Assembly (NCBI RefSeq): GCF_900460245.1
Contig: NZ_UHIP01000001.1
Coordinates: 558,001-622,000, forward strand
DNA length: 64,000 nt
DNA from: Vibrio fluvialis
Lineage (GTDB): Bacteria; Pseudomonadota; Gammaproteobacteria; Enterobacterales; Vibrionaceae
Direction of reading: 5' to 3'
The notes beneath the pieces are model-generated. The model made no database searches. It was not told the origin of the DNA and was given only the letters and a program-made list of their open reading frames with translations. The position numbers and the translations under genes were made by a program. Below are positions 57,349 to 64,000 of the stretch, in pieces; the stretch's first letter is position 1; each line of letters opens with the position of its first letter.

Positions 57349-58599
57349 ATGTTGAGGATGGGATTGGCTTTATGGGGATTGCTGCTCTGTACGGGCGTAT
57401 TTGCCAGCAATGAGTCAAGTATGTCCCTGTTGGATAACCGGTTCCGTGTCGACCCGACCATCTCTCAGATTACGTTTGTCGTCTACCGGGAGAAGAATTC
57501 TCAGCCTGTGGTGCTTGTGCGTCCGGATGGCAAGAAATATTACGCCTGGCGTAGCCCGGATAATGTGCGTTGGTATGAAGAGTCGTCGATGGATATCATT
57601 TCCATCGATAATCCAATGCCGGGCCCATGGCAGGCCGTCGGAAAAGTTTCGCCCAAGAACAACATCAAGCTGATCTCTCATTTACAGCTATCGGCAGATG
57701 CCTTTCCTAATCGTCTTTATCAGGGCGAAGAAATCAAATACACCGCGCGCCTGACTTCCGATAATAAGCCGCTGCTACTGCGCGATTTTCTTGACCGCGT
57801 CAACCTGAAGGTGACCTTCACCAAATACGTCGAAAACGAAGACCAGTTGGTGAAAGAAGCGCGTCCGGTGCCGATGGTGATCGGTGAGTTTGCCGATGAC
57901 GGGCAAGGGCTGGATGAAAAGCCGGGCGATGGTGTCTTCACTGTCGCGCTGCCGATCACGCCAGAACCGGGAAAATATCGCGTACGAATTACCTCCGGTA
58001 ATGGCGTATTTTTGCGCGCTCAAGAGCAGGAAGTGCTGGTCTATCCAAGTCCGATTTCCACCACTTTTATTCAGTCGCGTGAAGATGGTCAGCCACACCA
58101 GATTATCTTCAGTGGCGAGCAGGGCATGATTCAGCCTGGATCACTCGCTGCCCATGTGGAGCACTCCAATCCGGAGAAAGCCCAATACGTGACCGAAGGT
58201 CAGGCGGATAAAGATTCGCTCAAAGTGGCGCTGACTGTGCCTTACACTGGCGAACTGGGTAATTACTCTTGGTATGGTAAGTTGTACGCCACCGATCTGG
58301 CGACGCAGCGCCCGCTATACTTCCCTATCAAAGAGCACACCTACGGGGTGGTGGACGAAATTGATATTGAAACCACGCGTCGTATGCAGGAAGAAGAAGC
58401 GGCCAAGCAGCGTAAGATTGCGCAGGAAAAATTGATGATTCAGATGCGCGAAGAAGCGCGTCAGCGTAGCATCATGTATATCGCGATCGGTAACGTGGTT
58501 GTGCTGGTTCTGGTGCTGATAGGCTGGTTTATCAGACGCAAACTGCGCGCCAGCAAAGAGGCGATACCGGAAATGCAGCTCAACATGCCGAAGAAGTAA
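57349..58599 (+). CDS. TIGR03503 family protein, envelope-anchored, unknown function
   Basis: 416 aa from ATG 57349 (AGGAGAAA upstream). A 19-residue signal peptide (LLLCTGVFA before SNESS) is followed by a large domain rich in beta strands, probably periplasmic, then a charged helix (RRMQEEEAAKQRKIAQEKL, about 352-385) and one membrane segment near 390-410 with a short basic tail. No catalytic motif is visible. The family is typical of Vibrio and Shewanella relatives. It starts eight bases after dnaQ. Confidence 0.8.
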   Translation: MLRMGLALWGLLLCTGVFASNESSMSLLDNRFRVDPTISQITFVVYREKNSQPVVLVRPDGKKYYAWRSPDNVRWYEESSMDIISIDNPMPGPWQAVGKVSPKNNIKLISHLQLSADAFPNRLYQGEEIKYTARLTSDNKPLLLRDFLDRVNLKVTFTKYVENEDQLVKEARPVPMVIGEFADDGQGLDEKPGDGVFTVALPITPEPGKYRVRITSGNGVFLRAQEQEVLVYPSPISTTFIQSREDGQPHQIIFSGEQGMIQPGSLAAHVEHSNPEKAQYVTEGQADKDSLKVALTVPYTGELGNYSWYGKLYATDLATQRPLYFPIKEHTYGVVDEIDIETTRRMQEEEAAKQRKIAQEKLMIQMREEARQRSIMYIAIGNVVVLVLVLIGWFIRRKLRASKEAIPEMQLNMPKK

Positions 58600-58628
58600 T
58601 GGCTTGATTATTTAGGGATAATAAAAAG

Positions 58629-58656
58629 AAAAGGAGGCATTCAGCCTCCTTTTTTG
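58629..58656 (+). terminator. Terminator after the TIGR03503 gene
   Basis: AAAAGGAGGC / GCCTCCTTTT (58629-58638 with 58644-58653), loop ATTCA, T-run. It also lies behind convergent fadE. Confidence 0.9.
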
Positions 58657-58708
58657 TTGCTCAGCAGCGCTTATTTACTCGCTGTCTGGCTGGTCTTCTT
58701 GCGCGTGG

Positions 58709-61153
58709 TTACGCGACCTCGACCAGCTTGGGTTGGGACTTTTTTGCCGCCAGTTCCTGCGGTGCAAAATCGTCAACATTGATGGTGTACAGGCGGTGTT
58801 GCTCAGCTTCAATCAGCAGTTCTGCTTCCTGTTCACTGATCAGTTTTTGCTCCAGACCAAGTTGTGCAACTTCGTCCAGACGTGTGAACGGACGACGTTC
58901 ATTGAGCGCTTTACACACTTTGTCGAACACAGGTTCCGCTTGCAGGATCACATTCAGCGCCAGTTCAATTTTGCCCACCGCATTGTGCGCTGTTGGTTCC
59001 AGGTACTGATGGCGACCGATACGTGAACGAGTTGCACTCGGCGTTTGAATGATTTGTGCTACTTTGCTGTCGAGTTTGTCGTTTGGCGCTTTGCGTACGC
59101 GGCCAAATGGCATGATCAGAACACGCAGTGCTTTGCCGATGAACTTATTCGGGAAGTTAGCCAGGAACTCATCGATAGCCACTTCAGTCTGTTTCAGACT
59201 GTCTTGCAGGCCCCAATGCACCAGCGCCAAATCTTCAGTCGGACGGCCATCGTTTTCAAAGCGTTTCAGCGTTGCTGAGCTCAGGTAAAGTTGGCTCAGA
59301 ATATCACCCAAACGGGCTGACAGGCGCTCTTTACGTTTCAATGAACCACCCAGTACCGCCATCGAAATGTCGGCCAGCAGGGCGAGGTTAGCACTGTAAC
59401 GGTTGAGCTGTTGGTAGTAGCGTTTGGTGGCATCCTTGCTTGGTGCTGCTGAGCCGAAACCGTCGGTCAGACCAAACCAAATACTGCGTACCAGATTACT
59501 CATGGTGAAGCTGACATGGCCAGCCAGAGCCGCATCAAATTGTTCAACCGCATCTGAACTTTGTGAATAGGCGGCTTCCATCTCTTTCAGTACGTAAGGG
59601 TGGCAGCGAATCGCACCTTGGCCAAAGATGATCATGGAACGGGTCAGAATATTGGCCCCTTCTACCGTGATCGCAATCGGCGCACCTTGGTAACCACGAG
59701 CGAGGAAGTTTGATGGACCAAGACAAATGCCTTTACCGCCGACAATATCCATAGCATCGATGATTGAACGCTGGCCGCGATGTGTACAGTGGTATTTCAC
59801 AATCGCTGAAATGACCGATGGTTTTTCACCCGCATCAATCCCGGCAACGGTCAGGTTGCTCGCCGCATCCATTACATAAGCGTTACCAGCAAGACGTGCC
59901 AATGGCTCTTCAATCCCTTCCATGTGGCCGATTGGCTGTTTGAACTGACGGCGAATACGGGCATAGGCACCCGTCGCCATGGCTGCGCTTTTGATGCCGC
60001 CAGTTGAGTTCGACGGTAAGGTGATACCGCGACCTACAGACAGACATTCCACCAGCATACGCCAGCCTTGGCCTGCCATGGCTGGTCCACCGATGATGAA
60101 ATCCAGCGGCACAAACAGATCTTGTGCGCGGGTTGGACCGTTCTGGAACGGTACGTTCAGCGGGAAGTGGCGGTTACCGATTTCCACGCCTTTGAGATGG
60201 GTTGGGATCAGAGCACAGGTAATACCGATGTCCTTTTGCTCACCCAGCAGTCCGTCCGGGTCACGCAGTTTGAATGCCAAACCCAGTACGGTCGCCACGG
60301 GTGCCAGCGTGATGTAGCGTTTGTTCCAGGTCAGGCGCATACCCAGTACTTCTTTGCCTTCCCATTCGCCTTTACAAACGATACCGTAATCCGGAATCGA
60401 GCCAGCATCGGAACCCGCTTCCGGGCTGGTCAGAGCAAAACATGGAATCTCTTTGCCTTCGGCCAGACGTGGCAGATAGTAATCTTTCTGTTCTTCAGTG
60501 CCGTAATGTTGCAGCAGTTCACCCGGGCCCAGAGAGTTCGGCACGCCGACGGTAGATGACAGCACGCCCGATACGCCAGTGAGTTTTTGCAGTACCAAGG
60601 ATTGCGCGTAAGCCGAAAATTCCAGACCACCGTACTGTTTCTTGATGATCATGGCGAAGAACTTGTGATCTTTCAGGTATTGCCACACTTCCGGAGGAAG
60701 ATCCGCCAGTTCATGGGTGACCTGATAGTCGCTCACCATGGCACACACTTCGTTGACCGGGCCATCAAGGAAAGCCTGCTCTTCCGCAGATAGGGTCGGT
60801 GCCTTGATTTTGCTCAGCTGTTGCCAGTCCGGCTTGCCTTTAAACAGCTCTGCCTCCCACCATACGGTGCCGGCATCGAGAGCCTCTTTTTCTGTCTGCG
60901 ACATGGCAGGCAGGACTTTCTTAAAAACTTTCAGTGTTTTGCCACTGATCAGGCTCTGACGAATTGACGGTACAGCCAAAACGGCCACTGCAGCCAGGTA
61001 CAGCGCCCAGCCGATGATACCTACCGGGCCGAACAGAGACAGCACCAGCATGGTGAATGTCAGCGCGGCTAGGGCAGTCATTAACGAGGTTCTGTGGTAC
61101 AGGCAGCCGCTTAACACGACCACGAAACCTAAGATTGAGAGCAAGATGTCCAT
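58709..61153 (-). CDS. fadE: FadE, acyl-CoA dehydrogenase
   Basis: 814 aa, the same length as E. coli FadE. First dehydrogenation step of fatty acid beta-oxidation, FAD-dependent. N-terminal 75 residues have three hydrophobic stretches (membrane association), then the acyl-CoA dehydrogenase body with [31 protein letters not shown] and [19 protein letters not shown], and a long C-terminal DUF1974-type part. A FadR-type operator lies 41 bases upstream. Divergent from gmhA. Confidence 0.96.
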   Translation of the reverse strand: MDILLSILGFVVVLSGCLYHRTSLMTALAALTFTMLVLSLFGPVGIIGWALYLAAVAVLAVPSIRQSLISGKTLKVFKKVLPAMSQTEKEALDAGTVWWEAELFKGKPDWQQLSKIKAPTLSAEEQAFLDGPVNEVCAMVSDYQVTHELADLPPEVWQYLKDHKFFAMIIKKQYGGLEFSAYAQSLVLQKLTGVSGVLSSTVGVPNSLGPGELLQHYGTEEQKDYYLPRLAEGKEIPCFALTSPEAGSDAGSIPDYGIVCKGEWEGKEVLGMRLTWNKRYITLAPVATVLGLAFKLRDPDGLLGEQKDIGITCALIPTHLKGVEIGNRHFPLNVPFQNGPTRAQDLFVPLDFIIGGPAMAGQGWRMLVECLSVGRGITLPSNSTGGIKSAAMATGAYARIRRQFKQPIGHMEGIEEPLARLAGNAYVMDAASNLTVAGIDAGEKPSVISAIVKYHCTHRGQRSIIDAMDIVGGKGICLGPSNFLARGYQGAPIAITVEGANILTRSMIIFGQGAIRCHPYVLKEMEAAYSQSSDAVEQFDAALAGHVSFTMSNLVRSIWFGLTDGFGSAAPSKDATKRYYQQLNRYSANLALLADISMAVLGGSLKRKERLSARLGDILSQLYLSSATLKRFENDGRPTEDLALVHWGLQDSLKQTEVAIDEFLANFPNKFIGKALRVLIMPFGRVRKAPNDKLDSKVAQIIQTPSATRSRIGRHQYLEPTAHNAVGKIELALNVILQAEPVFDKVCKALNERRPFTRLDEVAQLGLEQKLISEQEAELLIEAEQHRLYTINVDDFAPQELAAKKSQPKLVEVA

Positions 61154-61193
61154 ATTTTTATCCTTGTTCAGACCGGAATTTGATTTACATATT

Positions 61194-61210
61194 GGGTGGT
61201 CTTACCAGTT
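61194..61210. promoter_or_regulatory. FadR-type operator upstream of fadE
   Basis: The 17 bases contain TGGTC-N2-ACCAGTT and match the E. coli FadR consensus AACTGGTCGGACCAGTT in 12 positions. On the minus strand TTTACA, an 18-base spacer and TACACT lie immediately upstream, so the operator covers the predicted transcription start. This suits repression of fadE relieved by acyl-CoA. Confidence 0.7.
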
Positions 61211-61453
61211 AGAGTGTAATCAAAGTATTAATAAAATGTAAAACCTTGCTGTGCTTAAAAAGTGATCTTAATAGAGCAAAAATTCTAAATTGTGCTCTGA
61301 GCGAGAGTTTTGCTGCTTGATCGGCGTTCGAATCTTGCAAAGATTGGACGCTGGCTATCGACAGAGGAAATCGTTTGGGTAAACTCAGCTTAACGAAACT
61401 CTTGTTTTCTACGAGAGTTTGTCTGCCAGCAGATTAACAAAGAGAAAATACCT
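61211..61453. other. Remaining fadE/gmhA intergenic region
   Basis: Contains the predicted fadE promoter on the minus strand and, nearer gmhA, a hairpin AAACTCT / AGAGTTT (61397-61403 with 61415-61421) in the presumed gmhA leader. No small ORF with a ribosome site was seen. A clear gmhA promoter is not recognisable. Confidence 0.4.
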
Positions 61454-62029
61454 ATGTACCAGGATCTGATTAAAAGTGAATTAACCGAAGCTGCCGACGT
61501 TCTGAACAAGTTTCTGAGCGATGATCACAACATCGCACAAATTGAAGCGGCAGCAAAAGTGATTGCTGACTCGTTCAAACAGGGCGGTAAAGTACTCTCT
61601 TGCGGTAATGGTGGTTCTCACTGTGATGCGATGCATTTTGCGGAAGAACTGACAGGTCGTTACCGTGAAAACCGTCCGGGTTACCCTGGTATCGCGATTT
61701 CTGACCCAAGCCATCTGTCTTGCGTGAGCAACGATTTCGGCTATGACTACGTATTCTCTCGCTACGTTGAAGCCGTAGGCTCGAAAGGCGACGTACTGTT
61801 TGGCCTATCGACTTCTGGTAATTCAGGCAACATCCTTAAAGCGATTGAAGCGGCCAAAGCGAAAGGCATGAAAACCATCGCTCTGACGGGTAAAGATGGT
61901 GGTAAAATGGCGGGTTTGGCGGACGTGGAAATTCGTGTTCCACACTTTGGTTACGCCGACCGCATTCAGGAAATTCACATCAAGATTATCCACATCGTGA
62001 TTCAGTTGATTGAAAAAGAGATGGAATAA
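61454..62029 (+). CDS. gmhA: Phosphoheptose isomerase
   Basis: 191 aa (also lpcA). Converts sedoheptulose 7-phosphate to D-glycero-D-manno-heptose 7-phosphate for the LPS inner core. SIS domain with [36 protein letters not shown] and the zinc/active-site residues in the C-terminal [17 protein letters not shown]. Order fadE / gmhA / yafJ is as in E. coli. Confidence 0.97.
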   Translation: MYQDLIKSELTEAADVLNKFLSDDHNIAQIEAAAKVIADSFKQGGKVLSCGNGGSHCDAMHFAEELTGRYRENRPGYPGIAISDPSHLSCVSNDFGYDYVFSRYVEAVGSKGDVLFGLSTSGNSGNILKAIEAAKAKGMKTIALTGKDGGKMAGLADVEIRVPHFGYADRIQEIHIKIIHIVIQLIEKEME

Positions 62030-62111
62030 TCATGCTTCCCCGGAACTCGTTTCCGGGGGGCTGATGGCTGCTATAGTGACTAAGTGGTTTAATGAAGGAG
62101 TGGCTTAAACC

Positions 62112-62957
62112 ATGTGTGAATTGCTCGGCATGAGCGCCAATGTACCTACCGATATCTGTTTCAGTTTTACCGGCTTAATGCAGCGCGGCGGCCGTACTGG
62201 CCCGCACCGTGATGGTTGGGGTATCACCTTTTATGAAGGTAAAGGCTTTCGCACTTTTAAAGATCCCACCCCGAGTTGTCAGTCAAAAATTGCTGAGCTG
62301 GTTCAGAATTACCCTATCAAGAGTTGTGCGGTGATCAGCCACATTCGTCAGGCGAACCGTGGCGGTGTCAATCTGGAAAATACCCATCCGTTTACCCGAG
62401 AGTTGTGGGGACGCTATTGGACGTTCGCCCACAATGGCCAGCTCACTGGTTATCAGGATTTGCCGTCAGGCCGTCATCGCCCGGTTGGGCAGACAGACAG
62501 TGAAGCAGCATTCTGTTGGTTGCTGGATGAGTTAGAAAAGCATTATCCGGATATTCCTCAGGATATGGCGGGGGTGTTTGCCTTCGTCGCTAAGCTGTGT
62601 GACCAATTACGAGAGAAAGGCGTATTTAATATGCTGCTGTCGGATGGTGAGTACGTGATGAGCTATTGCACCAATCATCTTTACTGGATTACTCGCCGTG
62701 CCCCGTTTGGCCATGCCGCGTTGCTGGATGAAGATGTCGAGATTAACTTCCAGGAAGAAACCACACCCAATGACGTGGTGTCGGTGATTGCCACTCAGCC
62801 ACTGACTGGTAATGAAGTCTGGCAACGTATGAAGCCAGGCGAATACAACCTGTTCCATTTCGGTGAACTGATCGACAGCAATGTTGGCATGCTCAATGAT
62901 ATTGAGTTTGTACCTGGTCGGCCGGGTGATCAGTCCCCGAAAGCGCCGCTGGAATAG
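62112..62957 (+). CDS. Class II glutamine amidotransferase (YafJ-like)
   Basis: 281 aa. N-terminal nucleophile hydrolase: after removal of Met the catalytic residue is Cys2 (MCELLGMSAN), with HIRQANRG, TFAHNGQLTG and DSEAAFCWLLDEL from the glutaminase domain. No acceptor-domain is attached, so the ammonia acceptor is unknown. GAAGGAG precedes the ATG. Resembles E. coli YafJ at the same place next to gmhA. Confidence 0.9.
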   Translation: MCELLGMSANVPTDICFSFTGLMQRGGRTGPHRDGWGITFYEGKGFRTFKDPTPSCQSKIAELVQNYPIKSCAVISHIRQANRGGVNLENTHPFTRELWGRYWTFAHNGQLTGYQDLPSGRHRPVGQTDSEAAFCWLLDELEKHYPDIPQDMAGVFAFVAKLCDQLREKGVFNMLLSDGEYVMSYCTNHLYWITRRAPFGHAALLDEDVEINFQEETTPNDVVSVIATQPLTGNEVWQRMKPGEYNLFHFGELIDSNVGMLNDIEFVPGRPGDQSPKAPLE

Positions 62958-62971
62958 CGAAAAAGACAAAG

Positions 62972-63003
62972 AAAAAGGGTTGATATGATATCAACCCTTT
63001 TTT
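62972..63003. terminator. Bidirectional terminator between the YafJ-like gene and purN
   Basis: AAAAAGGGTTGATA / TATCAACCCTTTTT (62972-62985 with 62989-63002), loop TGA; T-run on both strands. Confidence 0.93.
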
Positions 63004-63017
63004 GTGTTCAGTGAGAC

Positions 63018-63656
63018 TTATTCGTCTGCATAACCATGTATGCCGAGCGGCTGGCCATCCAAATACGCTTTGCCTTCTTTCATTTCCAGGCGCCCTTCAA
63101 CAAACCACTGTGTAACCAGCGGGTAGATGCGGTGCTCCTGAGATTGAACGCGTTTGGTCAGCGTATCGACGGTGTCTTCATCAAAAATAGGCACTCGAGC
63201 CTGAAGAATCACCGGGCCACCATCAAGCTGCTCAGTCACGAAATGGACGCTGGTACCATGCTCTTCATCACCAGCGTGAATCGCACGCTGGTAAGTGTTC
63301 AAGCCTGGGTACTTAGGCAGGAGTGATGGGTGGATGTTAATCATGCGGCCAAGGTAATGGCGAACGAATTCATTACTCAGAATTCGCATGTAACCAGCCA
63401 GCACGATCAGGTCCGGCTGATATTCATCGATCTGCTGCATTAACGCGTAATCGAAAGCATCACGAGTCTCATACGCTTTCGGATCAATAAAGACCGGAGC
63501 CGCCCCTGCTTGTTTAGCTCGCTCTAAGCCATAAGCAGTTGCTTTGTTTGAAAAAACAGCCGTTACTTTGCCATCATGAATACTTGTTTCACAAGCATCG
63601 ATAATCGCTTGTAAATTGGAACCATTTCCCGAAACTAAAACAACAATACTCTTCAT
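63018..63656 (-). CDS. purN: Phosphoribosylglycinamide formyltransferase
   Basis: 212 aa (E. coli 212). Transfers a formyl group from 10-formyl-tetrahydrofolate to GAR in purine synthesis. GNGSNLQAIID binds phosphate; the catalytic Asn and His lie in MINIHPSLLPKYPGL and the Asp in VTEQLDGGPVI. It starts 3 bases after purM, so the two are coupled. Confidence 0.97.
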   Translation of the reverse strand: MKSIVVLVSGNGSNLQAIIDACETSIHDGKVTAVFSNKATAYGLERAKQAGAAPVFIDPKAYETRDAFDYALMQQIDEYQPDLIVLAGYMRILSNEFVRHYLGRMINIHPSLLPKYPGLNTYQRAIHAGDEEHGTSVHFVTEQLDGGPVILQARVPIFDEDTVDTLTKRVQSQEHRIYPLVTQWFVEGRLEMKEGKAYLDGQPLGIHGYADE

Positions 63657-63659
63657 GGA

Positions 63660-64000
63660 TTATTTGATCTCTACTTGCTCTTCGTTTTCCTGAGCTGCTG
63701 CGATTTCACCGATCACCCACGCGTTTTCACCTTCCTGTTGTAGAAGTTCAACCGCTGCTTGCGCTTGATCTTTTGGCAGTGCAATCACCAGACCCACGCC
63801 ACAGTTGAACGTGCGGTACATTTCGTGCGTGTTGACGTTGCCTTTCTCTTGCAGCCATTGGAAGATCACCGGCCATTCCCAGCTGCTACCGTCGATCACC
63901 GCTTTGGTGCCTTGTGGCAGAACGCGAGGAATGTTTTCCCAGAAGCCGCCGCCAGTGATGTGAGAAATCGCATGAATGTCATGCTCAGCAATCAGTTTTA
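63660..64000 (-). CDS. purM: Phosphoribosylformylglycinamidine cyclo-ligase, C-terminal part (5' end beyond window)
   Basis: The minus strand is open from the right edge to the TAA at 63660, giving the last 113 codons including stop. It reads [20 protein letters not shown], then [14 protein letters not shown], both typical of PurM C-terminal domain. PurM closes the imidazole ring to give AIR, using ATP. Cut by the window edge, not truncated. The tail [13 protein letters not shown] is a little longer than in E. coli. Confidence 0.95.
   Translation of the reverse strand, partial: KLIAEHDIHAISHITGGGFWENIPRVLPQGTKAVIDGSSWEWPVIFQWLQEKGNVNTHEMYRTFNCGVGLVIALPKDQAQAAVELLQQEGENAWVIGEIAAAQENEEQVEIK

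Overview
The window is a 64 kb piece of a gamma-proteobacterial chromosome. Gene content, gene order and protein sequences point to the genus Vibrio (large chromosome). Indicators are pepD with the zinc/catalytic residues known for Vibrio PepD, the order purine permease-gpt-frsA-crl-proBA-nrdR-rib-nusB-thiL-pgpA, DUF3461 beside glnD, a ribBX-type ribB, and a probable vcdRP RNA locus. I saw no tRNA or rRNA gene, CRISPR array, transposase, integrase or prophage. The species cannot be fixed by eye.

Layout. 1-2190 (minus): three-gene set of a retropepsin-like zinc protease homologue, RimK and an aspartoacylase-family hydrolase (cut by the left edge). 2449-3921 (minus): pepD. 3922-4617: intergenic space with a CRP-like site, a promoter, a 29-codon ORF and a strong terminator, best explained as the dual-function RNA gene vcdRP. 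4618-12456: an accessory catabolic module, with a gabD-gabT-MocR regulator row on minus facing a TRAP transporter (dctPQM type) on plus; the divergent promoter region holds three GTACCA repeats. 12689-14524: PurR-type operator, purine permease, gpt. 14615-18871: frsA, crl, proB, proA. 18974-25056: nrdR and the riboflavin operon (ribD, ribE, ribBX, ribH), running into nusB, thiL and pgpA. 25109-29237 (minus): DUF3461 protein, glnD, map. 29466-48969 (plus): rpsB-tsf-pyrH-frr, then envelope and lipid genes (uppS, cdsA, dxr, rseP, bamA, skp, lpxD, fabZ, lpxA, lpxB), then rnhB, dnaE, accA. 49105-58599: tilS, a cytochrome c, glnB, a YafD-like protein, a Yip1-family membrane protein, mltD, gloB, a YafS-like methyltransferase, rnhA, dnaQ and a TIGR03503 protein. 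58709-64000: fadE with a FadR-type operator, gmhA, a YafJ-like amidotransferase, purN and the C-terminal part of purM.

How the genes work together. Most of the window is housekeeping: translation factors, isoprenoid and undecaprenyl synthesis, outer-membrane assembly (BamA, Skp, RseP), lipid A (LpxD-FabZ-LpxA-LpxB), the replicative polymerase and its proofreading subunit, riboflavin and proline synthesis. Nitrogen signalling is represented by both GlnD and its substrate PII (GlnB). Purine salvage (permease + Gpt) and synthesis (PurN, PurM) lie at opposite ends.

The parts most worth a second look are all in the first 13 kb: the vcdRP-like RNA; the MocR/GabR-like regulator, which has lost the PLP-binding lysine and carries an extra C-terminal domain; its probable operator repeats; and the gab-TRAP module, whose substrate is unknown.
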